64,000 bases of DNA from Nyssa sinensis (GCA_008638375.1 CM018043.1:53332947-53396946), one strand, 5' to 3'. Shown: positions 1-12,341, counted from the first letter of the stretch. Notes: a model not told the origin generated them from the letters alone. Translations and numbers: made by a program.

Positions 1-840
1 GTTGAGGAAAAATGATGATGGGCACCATGGTGGACCGAGTCTTAAAGATTCTTTACAAGTTCTAGATGGGCCAATTACAAAGTCGAGAGCTAAGAAGTTA
101 AGTGCACAAAAACGCTAATTGGGTGATTTTCGTACAGTTTTGATGTCACTTCATAATCTGAGCATAACTTTCTCATCCGAGCTCCGATTGAGATGATTCA
201 AGATTCTATGGAAATCCAAGGCATATTTCTACAACTTTCATGTTTTGAGTTTTCTAAGATTCGGGCCACAGCAAGGTCGAAATCGAGTTTGAAGTTGTTG
301 TACCTGCACTGATGACGTTTTTGGCTGCGCGAAAATTTTACTTATTTAATGGATTTCTGTTAATTAGTTTTAGTCAGTAGTTTAGGATGTTTTGAGCCTA
401 AAAATGTCCAACCCATATCTTTTATTTAATGTAGGCCTTATTCGGCCATAGGGTTTCATAGAATATTTCAAAAAGAACTTGTAGCCGCATTTGGTAGACA
501 GATGATGATTATTCACTAAGTTTTTGGAGAGTATTTTCTTGGTAGTTCTTTGAAGAACTATTTGAACTTATCGAGATTTCCCGTGGCGTTTACCAACGAC
601 TTATCAAACGGATATCTACCATCATTGGTGGCGTCTTTCTTATACTGAGGTTCTTGTTTTGCACTAAACAACGGATTGAGGTCATATATACCAAGATTCT
701 TGTTTGTCGTAAACAACGGGTCGAAATCTGTCATTCAGATCTCATTATAGAACGATCTTGGGTTTCTCTCTTTGTTGTCGGGTCTCGTTATTTTTGGCGG
801 GGTTCGCATCAAATGAAAAGCTTATTTTATGTTTTGTTTT
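1..840 (+). mobile_element. 3' remnant of an LTR retrotransposon (coding tail plus LTR-like sequence)
   Basis: The first 118 bases are the open end of a retroelement reading frame (see next entry). Then comes about 700 bases of non-coding sequence with the look of a plant gypsy-type 3' region and LTR, including two related stretches around 650-720 that share a 'aaacaacgg' block. No second LTR, target duplication or clean end is visible because the window begins inside the element. The boundary at about 840 is where the sequence becomes plain AT-rich DNA. Family assignment is inference. Confidence 0.45.
2..118 (+). pseudogene. C-terminal tail of a retrotransposon polyprotein (partial)
   Basis: An open frame enters from the left edge and stops at TAA (116-118). 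It ends in GPITKSRAKKLSAQKR, which resembles the basic 'GP(I/M)TRSRAKK' motif common in plant Ty3/gypsy-type proteins. Only 38 codons lie in the window, so whether the full protein is intact cannot be told. No protease, reverse transcriptase or integrase motif is included. Confidence 0.45.
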
Positions 841-1104
841 AAAAATAATGAAAGAAAAGAAAAGAGAGGAAACTCAAAATTAACAAAACGAAAATGTGAG
901 AATAAGAAACGAAAACATCAAATTTCTTAAAAATCAAATAACATAATCTTTCTCTAATAAGAAAAAATAATTTTTTAAAATTCAATATTAATATTTATTG
1001 ATAAAAAAAATATAACCATAAAAATCTATTAGATCATATTTATAATAATAAAATACTACTATTTTGATTAATAAACTAAAATTTTTACTTATATACTAAT
1101 CTTA
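841..1104. other. AT-rich spacer, nothing recognised
   Basis: Very AT-rich sequence with poly-A and poly-T runs between the retroelement remnant and the target duplication of the next transposon. I see no gene, structured RNA or transposon end in it. Confidence 0.6.
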
Positions 1105-1488
1105 TTATAATAAGGGATAATTACACTTACCTCCCCTGAGGTTTCTAACAATTACAGAAACCTCCCCTATAGTTTCTGAAATAACACTGTCCCCCTTCTG
1201 GTTTCAATGTCTATAACAGATTCCCTCTGCCGTTAGTTGACCGTTAGTTGACCGTCCAAAGTTTGATGATGTAAGCAATTTTTTTGTCTAAATACCAAAT
1301 TTGTCCCTTACAAATTATGGTTAAATGACAAAACTATCCTCACTTTAATAATAATTTCTTTAATTAAAAAAAATCAAAATTTCTCTTTCCATCTTCTCTC
1401 TCTACAACCCACTTTCTCTCTCTCTCTCTCTCCAACCCCACCAAGAACAGACCCGAAACCCAGAATCTCCCAAACCAACCTCTATTGG

Positions 1489-1620
1489 TATGTTCATCCT
1501 TTTTGCACAGACTGCATGATCAAATACATCCAAGTGAAGGTTGAAGACAACGCCGCCGATGTGAAATGCCCGGCGTTGAACTGTGAGAACTTGTTCGACC
1601 TGGAACCAAGACTCTACTAG
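1489..1620 (+). pseudogene. Captured fragment of an RBR (RING-IBR-RING) E3 ubiquitin ligase gene
   Basis: This frame translates to YVHPFCTDCMIKYIQVKVED followed by NAADVKCPALNCENLFDLEP, then RLY and a stop. The order H-x-FCxDCMxKYI, then a 'K(V/L)xDN' stretch, then 'VKCP..NC..L.(D)LEP' is the signature of RING1 running into the IBR domain of plant RBR ligases. Only about 40 codons survive, so it cannot encode a ligase. It sits in the 5' part of the MULE, and its frame does not continue into the neighbouring ABCC fragment, so the two come from separate captures. In the family these cysteines bind zinc; here the rest of RING1, the IBR and RING2 are missing. Confidence 0.75.
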
Positions 1621-2039
1621 GTAGAGAGGGCGATGGCGGTTGTTTGCAAGTGCCTCTGCCCCAGCCCCCTCTCCGATTTATAAGGGGTGTGAGTCAGACT
1701 TGATCAACTTGACTGGTTGCTTGCTTTGATGGTGGGTACAAATCTGGGTGAAAATCATGCTTATCATATTTTTTAATCATTATATCTTTTGGCAAATGGC
1801 ATGGCATATGTTATGTGAACCAATTGAAATCTGTTTAGAATTAAATGCTATTATGTTATTTCCATGATTCCATGTTGGCATAAAGTTTTTTGGTTCAGCA
1901 TGTTAAAAAATTGAGGCATTCAAAGTCTGTGATTGGATCACATGTGTTGTTCCTGTTCCTGTGATTCTCCTGTTAGCTTTGAGGTTTCTTGATTTTGAGT
2001 TGTGAAATTTGTGGGAGACTGACTCTAAATTTTGTAGAG

Positions 2040-2186
2040 AATGTTGGGTTATCTCTCTCGTATGGCTTGTCTCTCAACGGTGTGCTGTTCTGGTCCATAT
2101 ATATGAGCTGCTTTGTGGAAAATAGAATGGTTTCTGTTGAAAGGGTAAAACAGTTCACAAACATTCCATCAAAAGCAGAATGGGAG
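2040..2186 (+). pseudogene. Captured fragment of an ABCC (MRP-type) transporter gene
   Basis: The plus-strand frame contains [20 protein letters not shown] followed by [20 protein letters not shown] and NIPSKAEWE. This is the highly conserved stretch at the end of the second transmembrane domain of plant ABCC transporters, just before the second nucleotide-binding domain ('...MVSVERI.QFTNIPSEA.W'). The match ends at the tryptophan-glutamate; downstream codons do not continue the family and soon hit a stop. No Walker A or signature motif is present. It is a transposon-borne fragment of about 49 codons, not a gene. Confidence 0.8.
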
Positions 2187-3039
2187 AAAAACAACTACCA
2201 GTGACAAACAGAAGCAGAGTCGGCCATTCTTTGATCCCAATCAACTCATATATATATTGGCCCCAGCTTCCAGCAACTTGCCCTGTCTCACTCCTTGCTG
2301 CTACTACACTTTCTCCTTTTCTTCCAATTTCTTGCAGATATATATATATATATATATATAACAGTTGATTTTGCACTATCGCCGCCTCCTCTACCCTGTT
2401 CTCTTTGAAAATACAAGATGAAGGACATTGATCGGAAGGGCGAGAAAGTTCGGTAGATACGGTATAGATGATTTCAGTCAGTTTGGGCATTGGGTTTTTT
2501 TGTACAGGTAGAGGTTAGGATCGGAAAAATTGAGAATCAAATTGAGGATTTTGGGAGATAATTGAAGAAATTGGCAGTGGTCTCACCAGAACAGGGGAGT
2601 GTCGCAGTTCAGGGGCAGCAGTTGGTCGCTGAGTTGGATTTCGAGGCTGGGACCTTTGCGGCTGAGTCGGTCCGTTTGATTGTTTGTGGTTTAATTTTGC
2701 AACACAGTTGTTTCAGTCAATGAGATCTGAAGTATTGATACTGTTATATCTCTGTTATTGGGTGATGTTTGGCTCAATTCACAGGCAGGTTGTGGGGTTC
2801 CTCTGTTCTTCCGCTTCCAATTTAGAACAGGGGTTGTCCACGGAAATGTCCTGAATAATTGGTGGGGAGATTTCTTAAGTCTTGTGATATAGTGATATAT
2901 CATCTAATTGTTGCACACGTTTGTATCTAGAGGCCACTAATTCTCTATTTGAAGGAATGTTTATTAGAGACGTTGTTGTGGAGTGCAATCGTATTGAGTA
3001 GATAGAGAAACAGAGAGACCGGTGTTGTTCTGGGTAGAG

Positions 3040-3046
<7 letters not shown>

Positions 3047-3083
<37 letters not shown>
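3047..3083. repeat. GA microsatellite
   Basis: An almost pure run of GA dinucleotides near the right end of the MULE. It mirrors a CT-rich stretch near the left end (1398-1431), so the two extend the loosely inverted structure of the element. Confidence 0.9.
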
Positions 3084-3086
<3 letters not shown>

Positions 3087-3314
3087 AGTGAGATGGAGTG
3101 GGAGAAAGAGAGTTGAGAGAGAAAAGATAAAGAAGAAAAAATAAAAAAATATTATTAAAATATAAGGTTAATTTGGTAAATGAACCAACTTGGTTAACAC
3201 CGTTTGGAGACAATTTCTGACAGGGGAGACAGTGTTATTTTTGAAACTATAGGGGAGGTTTCTGTAATTGTCAGAAACCTCAGGGGAGGTAAGTGTAATT
3301 ATCCCTTATAATAA

Positions 3315-3755
3315 AAACTAGCTATTAATTTAAATTAAAAAAAATAATTCTTATATTTTAAAATAAATTAAAATTAAAAACTAAATAATCATAATACAAC
3401 TTTAAAATAAATATTTAAAATATCATATTTATCTTACATCACAAAAGTCTATTTTGCTCTCTTTTAAAAAATGAAAGGAAAAAATTAAAGAATTAGGCTC
3501 AGTTTTGCCATTTTATTTATTTCTTTTCTTTATCTACCCTATCCATGAATCGTTGCTCTTTTCAAACAAGCAAAAAGAGAATTAAACCATCTCATCTCTA
3601 CTTCTATCCTCTCTCCTCATTAGTTTTTATTTTTTCCCGTTAAATCTCTCTTCTTTAGTTATTCAAAGATAAAAGAATAATTATGCTACCTTTTCTACTA
3701 ATTCTCGTTTTTTTCATAAGTAATGTCCTCTCATGTCCCTTCAGCTATACAAACG

Positions 3756-3797
<42 letters not shown>

Positions 3798-3979
3798 TAA
3801 AGTTGACAGATCAAATCTAAGTTAAGTGAATCATACCCGTGGTGATTAACAAATAGAGAGGTTTATTAATTACTCTTAAATTAAGCTTATTACAATATCC
3901 ACACAACGTAGAACCTGCACATTCAAGAAAGTTACTACTAACTACTACTCCGGCAACCCAAAAAATAAAACGGTTTTAA
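3315..3979. other. AT-rich spacer with a TA microsatellite
   Basis: No gene is visible. A pure TA run lies at about 3759-3793. The right part, next to 3980, probably contains the 3' UTR of the minus-strand reticulon-like gene. Confidence 0.6.
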
Positions 3980-5004
3980 CTACTCGATCTTCTCCTCCTT
4001 TTTCTCGTCTCCAACTACCTTATTCTTTAATTTCCTAAATACTTTCTCATCAATCATGCTATAAAACCTTTCGCAATGTACCCTTAATCGCTCCCCATGC
4101 CCCTTTATCTTGTCCTCGTACTTCACATAAATTACGGGTACAGTCATACCCACCACAATTCCTGCAGTGACAACAGAGACAATGATAAATAAGTATATCA
4201 ATAGGAGAAATGGATCCGATAGAGTTTTAAACTTTCACAACGTGATTAGTACATACAAATTATTAGATGTTTCCATCATGCTGCGTATGTAATTTGGATG
4301 CACCAATTATGTTATGAAGGTTCGATTTTGGAGAGGGGTTGTAGGATTCTTCTTGAACATTACCTATGTATAGAAGGGTAAGTAGGTCAGAGAAACTTCC
4401 CAGGGAGGAGAGAAACAACAAACCAGCTACTGTCTTAGCAAAGACAAACCACTCTCTCTCAGCAGCCACCCGAAACATCCATCGCACTCCTTCCTCACAC
4501 CATGCTCGCAATGAATTAGCCATCTCCATAGCTGACTCTTCCGTAATTTCCAATCCTGACATGTCTGGGGGGTCTCTGAAACCAAACACAACAAAAACTC
4601 ACTTCCTCTTAAACACCATTTATTAAAGGTAGTTCGCCAATATATGAAAAACAAGGGAAGAGAAAGATGGATATAATAGGGGTTTACTTGTTCAAAAGCC
4701 TTCGAATGTTAGCCCAAAGGAAGGTGAAGGCAACAGTAAACATGGCAAGCCAAGAAGCAACAGTGATGAAGTTGAACTGGTAAACTTCTAGCAATACCCA
4801 TATTGCCGTTGACACTGACAGAACAGCTATACTCAGCTTCTTTCCCCTCCATAGGAAGATATCTTTCACTATATCTGCAACAAATTAAAGCCGGGGGTGA
4901 GAGAATTGTCCCCAAATAAAAAAGTAAAGAGAGAGAGAATTGCTTTATTGTATCTATATGATGAGGTTACCAGGGAATGGCGAAGATTGCGATGCTGTAG
5001 ACAT
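3980..5004 (-). CDS. Reticulon-like protein (RTNLB family), 204 aa, four exons
   Basis: Reticulon-like proteins insert as a hairpin into the cytosolic face of the endoplasmic reticulum and curve tubules. Joined coding exons on the minus strand are 4971-5004, 4688-4874, 4364-4575 and 3980-4161; every junction has GT-AG borders and the frame closes to 204 codons plus TAG. The N-terminus is very short (MSTASQSSPFPD), followed by the RTN domain opening DIFLWRGKKLS and a long hydrophobic segment (about residues 25-65). A hydrophilic loop follows, then RWMFRVAAEREWFVFAKT and a second long hydrophobic segment running through LLTLLYIG into VPVIYVKYEDK. The tail is charged and ends KKEEKIE, in place of the dilysine-like ends seen in many reticulons. 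The ATG at 5004 was chosen because an in-frame stop lies just upstream and the exon 1-2 junction rebuilds an aspartate codon. A short single-domain RTNLB of the AtRTNLB22/23 type is the likely closest group (inference). Confidence 0.9.
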
Positions 5005-5928
5005 TCTGAATGATTGAAATTTTGGGAGGAGAAACTTCAGAGTGTTGTTTATTTGTGAGGTTCCGTTTGGATGTCATCTTTAGCAGCGCACACCGACAGA
5101 CAGGTGTGAATCTATGCTTGAGCTCTAGACGTGTTAGAATGAGACAACACGTGGAAGCCATGCAGGCATCTTAGCCGGCACATTTCAAGGTGGTTTAAAA
5201 CCAGTCTGACGCGGTGCCCTCCATTCTTTACTTGGACAAAGGCCAGTGATCATTTGAGTCACCCGACCCAACTCCTGATTTACCTGTATGAAAGAAATTC
5301 AAAAGCCCAAGTGAACATGTAGATGCAGTGGGCTGCGAGAGATCATTTAGATTTAGTGTTACATCCTCAATATTGGTACCTTATTTAATTTCCTTGAAAA
5401 GGATTTGGGAATGCAGATTGCTTCATATATACTATACAGAGAGGAAAGAAACAATTGCAGCGATTAGCTCGCGAACAATGGCCTGAAAGATAGAATGGAT
5501 GTGTGGTCCATCACTCCAGGAGCAGATTTAAGTTGTATGGCACGATGCTGCCTTGTTCATCGATTATAGTCTGTTTCTTTGGGCCATGGCTCCAATGTAA
5601 CATAACAATACACACACACTTTTTACATAGGAAAAAAAATTACTAATTTTTTTTCTTCTATAATACATGTTTTTCATCTAAAAAATTTAAAAAAAAAAAT
5701 TTTAATACAAAAAAATCTAATTATTACTTTCTGTCTTAATACTGTTAAAAAATATTACTAATTAAACTAAAATAGTTTTCAAGATAAATTTTAAAACTTA
5801 CTAAATAATTGATAAAATAAATTTTTCAATCCAAAAAAATAACATAACATTTTTTATTTATCTAGAAAGTCTAAAAAACGAAATTTTCACTTCATAAATT
5901 GTTATAATTTTTTTTGGATTGAGGAAGT

Positions 5929-5964
<36 letters not shown>

Positions 5965-6887
5965 TAAAATGTATATAATATATTTTAACGGCGTTAAGAT
6001 AAAAATTTATAATTGGACTTTTTTGTAGTGAAAATTTATTCTTTGGATATTTTAGATACAAAATATTTATCATGAATTTTTTAAATTAAAAAATTTATTT
6101 TAAGAACTTTTTAGTACTTTTCTCTTTTACATAAGAGCAAAATTACATCCATTGGTGGGCCTATGAGTAGTCGGGCGGGGGGCAATAGGAGAGGTCGGTC
6201 CGGAGATTTATCCCTATTTTTATGCTCACACTATTACATCGTGCTTTACTTTTGCTGTCAGAATTATTTGTTACGTCAGTGTACCATTTCTTTATGTACT
6301 TCCTATTCTTCACATGTAAGAAAGGATTGCACATGAGGGTGATTCATTTTCTAACAATTTAAGCTTTTAGAACAACTGATAATTTAACAATTTAGCTTTG
6401 GCAGCTCTGGCAATGGTGCTTTCTTTTTGGGAAACAAACTGTTGTTCTTAATTAGCAACTAATTAGAGTAAATGTGACTTTATTTAGTAATATTTTAAAA
6501 GACAAGCATTTGAATAAGGTGTTACAGTCTTCATGATCATGCATGTTGAGTAGTCGTAGACTTAAACCTGAGTGAGCTAACCTAACCTAGTGTGAACCTC
6601 CGCTAAGAGAGTTTCAACTATATATATATATATATTCTCCTAAAAATGCATGCAATTGACTTCCTATAAGGAATGGAATTTTGGAAGCATGTTACTTGTT
6701 TGATGCTCCCCCAACTGTAGGAGTTCGACCATGTTCCTCGAAGACTTCTGGCTGCAAATGCGCCCATTTGACTTAACTAAAAAATGGTGTGGGAAAAAAA
6801 AAATAACGGTCAATAAACTACAACATGGTTTCAAAAAAATGTTGGGAAATTTTCTTTGTATACACACACATATATATTTTAATAATC

Positions 6888-7225
6888 TTCAATACTTTTT
6901 TTTCTAACTAATGGCCCCTTTTGGTAAAACATTCTAGCTCGGCTTCTGTCACCCAGTAAGAAGAAAACTAGTTCGTGAAAATTTGAGACCTAAAATTATA
7001 ATTTTAATTTGAAAGAAGGTATTTTTTAATTTTTTTCAATATTAATCGTGTTCATTAATTTCAATACTTTTTCTAGCCAGTGACCCTTTTAAGTAAAACA
7101 TTCTAACTCAGCTTCTGTCACGTGAAATGAGGATTAATTCGAGATAATTTGAGAATAAAAGTGACAATTTTAATTTGAAAGGAGACCTTTTTTTATTTTT
7201 CCAACATTAATGTAAATTTTTTTGT
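6888..7225. repeat. Diverged tandem duplication, unit about 172 bp
   Basis: Two adjacent units start with TCAATACTTTTT at 6888 and 7060. Both continue with a block reading 'AAAACATTCTA(G/A)CTC(G/A)GCTTCTGTCAC' and later 'AATTTTAATTTGAAAG'. The many mismatches indicate an old duplication. Confidence 0.6.
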
Positions 7226-8825
7226 TTAAAATTTTTTTTTGCTTACTTTTTGTTATGCAAACTTATTAATTAAATTTTTGTATACAAAATTTTTTCTTTT
7301 TTTTTATTCAATTTTTTGTACTAATTTTTGTAATATATATTAACACAAAATTATTAATTAAGTTTTTGTAATATATATATATATATAAATTGAATTTCTA
7401 GTGATTTTAGTCAAAATATGAAAGAAATTTGAGAAGAATGGTTGAAAATAATTTGAGGCGTCATCCATTGTGGATTGTCGAGTATGAAGCGTTGAGAGTT
7501 GCTTCTCCATCACTTGCATAAATTTTACCTACCATTCACCAAAGTTGGTTCATATCCTCTGCATTAATTTTTTATAATTAATTCTGAATTATTATACAAT
7601 ACTTATAGAATAATGCTCTCAATGGCAAAAAATAAAATGATGAGAATGTCCATAAAACTTTTACTTATGCAAACTTTTTATTTTATCTTGATTTTTGACT
7701 CGTGTAACATTATTACCTATCAATGATGTTGATATTAACAATGTTGATTCTAGTTAAGAATGTCAACCAAATAAGTTTGGAATGAGCGTCCTTTCTCCGT
7801 TCAACTACCATTAAAATTAATCTTTCCATCCCTGTCTCACCCACCCTGTACCATTTATTATATTTTCCATCTCCATCCACACCGCACCCCAACCCGTTTA
7901 CAATTTTTTTTTTTTAATTTATATATTTAGATTTATTTATGTAAGAATATTTAATAAGTTATAAAAATATTAAAAAATATTTATGTTATTTAAATATATA
8001 ATTAGAATAAGGTGAGATACCTTCGAATTCTCACTTCGAATTCTTGTTAAATTTTAATATTTTTACTTTTTCTCACAGTATCTAATTTATTTATTCTCTA
8101 AACTCGTATTATTTAAATCGGAACAAAACATGATAGAAATTTGATAATATAAGATTAGGAAAAAAAGGACAAGATATTTTGCCATACTAATTCCAACAAT
8201 CAAACTGGTCTTTCCAAGACAATTTATTTTTAAAGAACTATATTGGAGTACGAATATTTATCCCACTTATAAAGTAATTATAATAATAAAAGTCATTTTA
8301 ATCATATTAAAATTAAATTTTAATAATATTATAGTGTCAAAAGCTTTTTTTAAAAAATATTTTTTGTTATAATAATAAAATATAATTTTTTGATAAAATT
8401 ATTATTTTTATTTCTAACTATCATTTCAGTTTGAGTATTAAAAAAAAAAAAAAAACTTAATCAAATCTGGACGGTATATTTGAGACAAAATGAATTATTA
8501 AGATGAATAATAATTATTAAAATAAAAATTATATTTAAAAAATATTTAAATAAATCAAGTTTTAAAAATATCAACCATTGAAACATTAATTTAAAATTAA
8601 ATTATTAAAATATAGCTATAACATTTTTAATGAATGAACGATTAAAGCTAATCTCGGGACATCTTGTTTCCCTTCCGCCCGGACCCAAGTCATCGAACAG
8701 TGCGTCACGCGTAAATGCAATACGTGTAGTATCCACAACACAGTAATACAACCAGCATGGCCTTTTTACCAACCGGCATGTCACATGGGTGCCCATCATT
8801 AGCAGAAATTCAATGCACCGCACAT

Positions 8826-9072
8826 GGGCTTGTGCCCTCGTTCTGACTCGTAGTAACTTGTGAATAAACAAATTCAGCCTAAACTTTTATACATATATAT
8901 ATATATATATATACATCGGTTTAGGATAATATAAATCTTTTCTCTCTCTCTCTCTCGTGGGCTTGTGCCCTCGTTCTGACTCGTGAATAAACAAATTCAA
9001 CCTAAACTTATATATATATATATACACACACACATCGGTTTAGGATAATGTAAATCTTTTCTCTCTCTCGTC
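8826..9072. repeat. Tandem duplication, unit about 133 bp, with TA/TC microsatellites
   Basis: The block GGGCTTGTGCCCTCGTTCTG recurs at 8826 and 8959. Each copy is followed by a 'GTGAATAAACAAATTCA' block, a TA run, 'CATCGGTTTAGGATAAT' and a TC run. The copies are nearly identical apart from microsatellite length and a 5-bp difference, so this is a recent local duplication. Confidence 0.85.
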
Positions 9073-10354
9073 TGACTTTGCATTATTTAAGCCAAACTCA
9101 GTGAGGTTAAACCCATTAGACCATCATCATTGATTGTAAGAGGCATGTTCATGTAATGTAATTAATAACCACTATCTTGTGCACATTAAATATTTCAAAC
9201 ATTACACTTTAAATAAAGTCTTTTTCTTTTTTAATAAAAAGTTCCAATCATCATCTATCTAATTATGCAGCGTTTTACTCCGTGGGTTAGATAATCACGT
9301 TAGAATAAGGTCTTATAATTTTATATGAGTTTTAAATAAATTTTTATTATTTTTTACAGATTTTAAATAAAATTTTATAATTTTAATGTATAAATAATTA
9401 TCGTTAATGATCATTTACACTTGTCATCGATAATCGAAGTAAAATAAAAAATTGAAAAACTAAATTGTTACAATTAATAATCGAAAACTTTATTTGAAAT
9501 CGTGACAAAATTTCAGAGTACTAAAATATAAATAAAAAAAGAAATAAAGAACAACTAGAGACTGTGCAAGGATAGAGTCAATAATTTAGTTTAAGACAAA
9601 CTTTGTTTTTAAGTTTTTTTTTTTTTTTAATTTTTTGAATGCTTTGAAGTTTTAATGTTGGATCATAAATTGTAAAATTAAATATATATAAAATTTTAAT
9701 ATTAAATAATAATATTTTTAATAAGTAATTAAATTTATTAATATAGATCCATTACAAATTAGAAAACAAGTCCAATAAAAAAATGATACGATAAAAAAAA
9801 TTAGACTATATTAAAAAAATATAAAAAATCAACAAAAGTTTCATTAAAGGGATCCGATTATAATAAAAATAAGAATAAGTGTGCAAATCATAAATTTAGA
9901 GGGGACAAAAATATTAATTAAAAGAATATATTTGAAAATGTTTGAAAATATATCAAAAGATTTTGTAATTAAAAAACTTGAGAGGGGACATTGATACCCT
10001 GGCCATGCTAGCTCCATCCGGGGGGACTAGGGAAGGAAGAAGATGAAGATGAAAATCAAAATGAAAATGAAGATAATAATAATTATCAATTGCAAGAATT
10101 GAGATAGAAAATGAAAATGAAGACAATGAATGTAAAAGAATAGAAGGGTGGTTGCCTTGTGCAATATTGTGGGAGTTTAATAAGTTAGATTTTTCAAACG
10201 TAAAAAAAATGCATTTAAAAAATAATTATTTTTTATAATCAATTTTTGTGTAATTTTTCTAAAAATAATTTTAAAAAATTGACCAGATGTTTAAATATGT
10301 TTTTAAAAGAATTATTGAAAGAATAATCCTACCTCTTTCAACATATTTGTATCT

Positions 10355-10549
10355 TTGCGCTTAAATAGTGATTTAGATATAATTTTTTAAAAAATATTTT
10401 TAAAAATTTTATAATTAATTTTAAAAATTATAAAAATATATTTAGATATAATAATCTAAATTATAAAAAATTAAAAAAAATTAATTTCAAAACGCGTATT
10501 CAGCTTTTTGAAATTGAAAATCTGTTTTCAAAACCATAACCAAACATAT
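10355..10549 (+). repeat. Short AT-rich dispersed repeat (MITE-like), copy 1
   Basis: It begins near AAATAGTGATTTAGATATAA and ends ACCATAACCAAACATA. The reverse complement of 20281-20482 shows the same end motifs and internal order, so the window holds two copies in opposite orientation. No target duplication is clear. Confidence 0.5.
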
Positions 10550-10715
10550 AGTAGAGTAATTATCGTGTGTGCAATCATATAAGTATTATGTAATTATTTA
10601 ATTTTAATTAAAAAAATAAATATGCATTGTATATGTCACATGTTGTGATTAAGAATAAATACTTCCAATAATACAAAATTTCTCGTACATAATTTGAAGC
10701 TAAATATTTTTATAT

Positions 10716-11230
10716 GAGATAAATTACTTTGATCTTTCTTAAAATTTCTGACAATTATAGTGACTTTCCTTGAGATTTTTGAAATTACATTAACGTTTCC
10801 TACTTTACATAATAATATACAGATACTTCTTTCCTGTCAATTTTTTTTCTTGAAAATGACAAAATTGTCATTTTTATTTTTTTTTTCAAAATTTTAAATT
10901 TTAACAATTTTTTTCATTTTCTAAATAAATATTACAAAAAAATTAATTTATTTTTATATAAAATAAAAATAAGTTATTTACCTTAAAAATTTTTTAAATA
11001 AAATAATAAAAGTATTTAAAAAAAGTTAGAAAAAATTGATCAAATTTAAAAAATACAATAAATAAATAAAATGAACAAATTTATTATTTTGAAAAAAAAA
11101 TTGATTAGAGGTATATATCTATATATTATTATATAAAGTAAAAAACATAAGTATAATTTCAAAAATTTTTAAAAATATTAATATAATTATTAAAAAATTT
11201 ATGAAATATCAGTCTAATTTACTTTTTTAT
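10716..11230. mobile_element. Degenerate MULE relative (non-autonomous)
   Basis: The left end (GATAAATTACTTTGATCTTT... with later TTTCTGACAATTATAGTGAC) and the reverse complement of the right end align with each other over about 75 bp. Both follow the layout of the terminal repeat of the 1114-3305 element: 'TAATTAC', then 'TTTCTGACAATTA', then 'TTTTTGAAATTACA'. The interior is AT-rich and has no coding sequence. Boundaries are approximate and no clean target duplication was found. Confidence 0.55.
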
Positions 11231-11520
11231 ATTTTATTGGCACATTATTTAATAAATGTAAAGTTTAAAACATCAATATTATTGTTTTGAAAAAGCAAAC
11301 ATGAAAGGGGGTTATAAAAGTTACCCATACCAAACCGATTGTCATTACGCGGAAACGCGTGAAATGCGCCGAATATGAGCTCATTGCCAGCTGCATCCAT
11401 TCCGTCGGTAACAATAAAATAATTAAAAGCCACAAAATATAACTCGGAAGCGCAAAAAAAAAAAAAAAAAAAACAGGAAAAGGGGAAGTACCCAGCGAAG
11501 CTTTTTTACGCGCGTTGTTC

Positions 11521-11533
11521 TTATTTATATACG
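11521..11533 (+). promoter_or_regulatory. Probable TATA box of the first SKS-type gene
   Basis: TTATTTATATACG lies about 85 bp upstream of the donor of the 5' UTR intron (11617). A transcription start near 11550-11560 would give a first exon of about 60 bases, which would contain a five-codon upstream frame starting at 11567. This is inferred from sequence and position only. Confidence 0.45.
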
Positions 11534-11616
11534 GCTCGCGGCTGCTTTCTGCTTGAATCAACTGTGAATGAGCAGATATATTTGAATTTTTGTAAAGCAG
11601 TCATTCATAGTACTCG

Positions 11617-11732
11617 GTAAGTTCCCATTTCTTTTTTCTTCCGGATCTGCTAAGGTTTTTTGTCTTACTAATCACTCTGTTTCAAATCTATCTAATATTC
11701 AAAGACATATACACACGAATGTATGCATATAA

Positions 11733-11767
<35 letters not shown>

Positions 11768-11932
11768 TTGATAATGTTGATGTTCACTTGTCTATTCCTT
11801 GATTGGTACGAATTCCTTGTGTGTTTGCGTGAAGAGATGTGTTCTGCTTCCCCTTACATTTCACTTTCTGAAGATATATGTTGTGTAAATATTGGACTTG
11901 AGAATGTCTTATATGTAGTGGCACTTTTGCAG
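11617..11932 (+). other. 5' UTR intron of the first SKS-type gene
   Basis: The donor CG|GTAAGTTCCC at 11617 and the acceptor TTTTGCAG ending at 11932 fit well, and the acceptor lies 17 bases before the start codon at 11950. The second SKS-type gene has a UTR intron in the same position. A GT/AT microsatellite lies inside at about 11735-11766. Confidence 0.75.
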
Positions 11933-11949
11933 ATCTGAGGGCTTTTACA

Positions 11950-12295
11950 ATGGGAAGAGCAGTCTTGCTCCATTTGACTTGTGTAATTTTGGCTTTCTGG
12001 AGTGTGTCTCTTGTTAAAGCAGACGACCCTTATAGATATTATACTTGGACTGTCACTTATGGAACAATTTCTCCTCTGGGCGTCCCTCAACAGGTTGGTA
12101 AACTGCCATCTGTAATGTTTGTTCCTGAATTGTGAGTTGGTTTTCTGATTCTGAAGTTTGGGTGTTTTTGTCTTCAAGGTCATCCTTATCAATGGCCAAT
12201 TTCCTGGTCCTACACTTGATGTTGTGACTAATAACAACATAATCCTTAACCTTTTCAATAAGCTGGACCAGCCTTTTCTCTTGACATGGTGAGTA

Positions 12296-12341
<46 letters not shown>

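Larger units (their letters stand above)
1114..3305. mobile_element. Pack-MULE: Mutator-like element carrying host gene fragments
   Basis: The element begins GGGATAATTACACTTACC and ends with the inverted form, closing in AATTATCCC. Aligned by eye, the terminal inverted repeats match well over about 75-80 bp. It is bounded by a perfect 9-bp direct repeat TTATAATAA at 1105-1113 and 3306-3314, the target duplication length typical of Mutator transposases. It has no transposase frame, so it is non-autonomous. Inside are fragments of an RBR E3 ligase (1489-1620) and an ABCC transporter (2040-2186), CT/GA runs near both ends and a TA run at 2338-2360. The stretch 2570-2690 also reads openly on the plus strand but I could not identify it. 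Confidence 0.9.
5005..11520. other. Long AT-rich intergenic region
   Basis: The first few hundred bases (5005-5560) have more even base composition and should hold the promoter and 5' UTR of the minus-strand reticulon-like gene; I see no clear TATA box. The rest is AT-rich with TA runs (5935-5961, 6620-6635, 7372-7386), two diverged tandem duplications, a small repeat and a degenerate MULE relative, listed separately. The short open frames at 6664-6867, 8605-8871 and 11245-11561 resemble nothing I know. Confidence 0.6.

Noticed and set aside
11245..11561. Minus-strand frames of 62 and 98 codons upstream of the first SKS gene
   Set aside because: They overlap a poly-A run and the promoter region and resemble no family; the region is better explained as promoter DNA.
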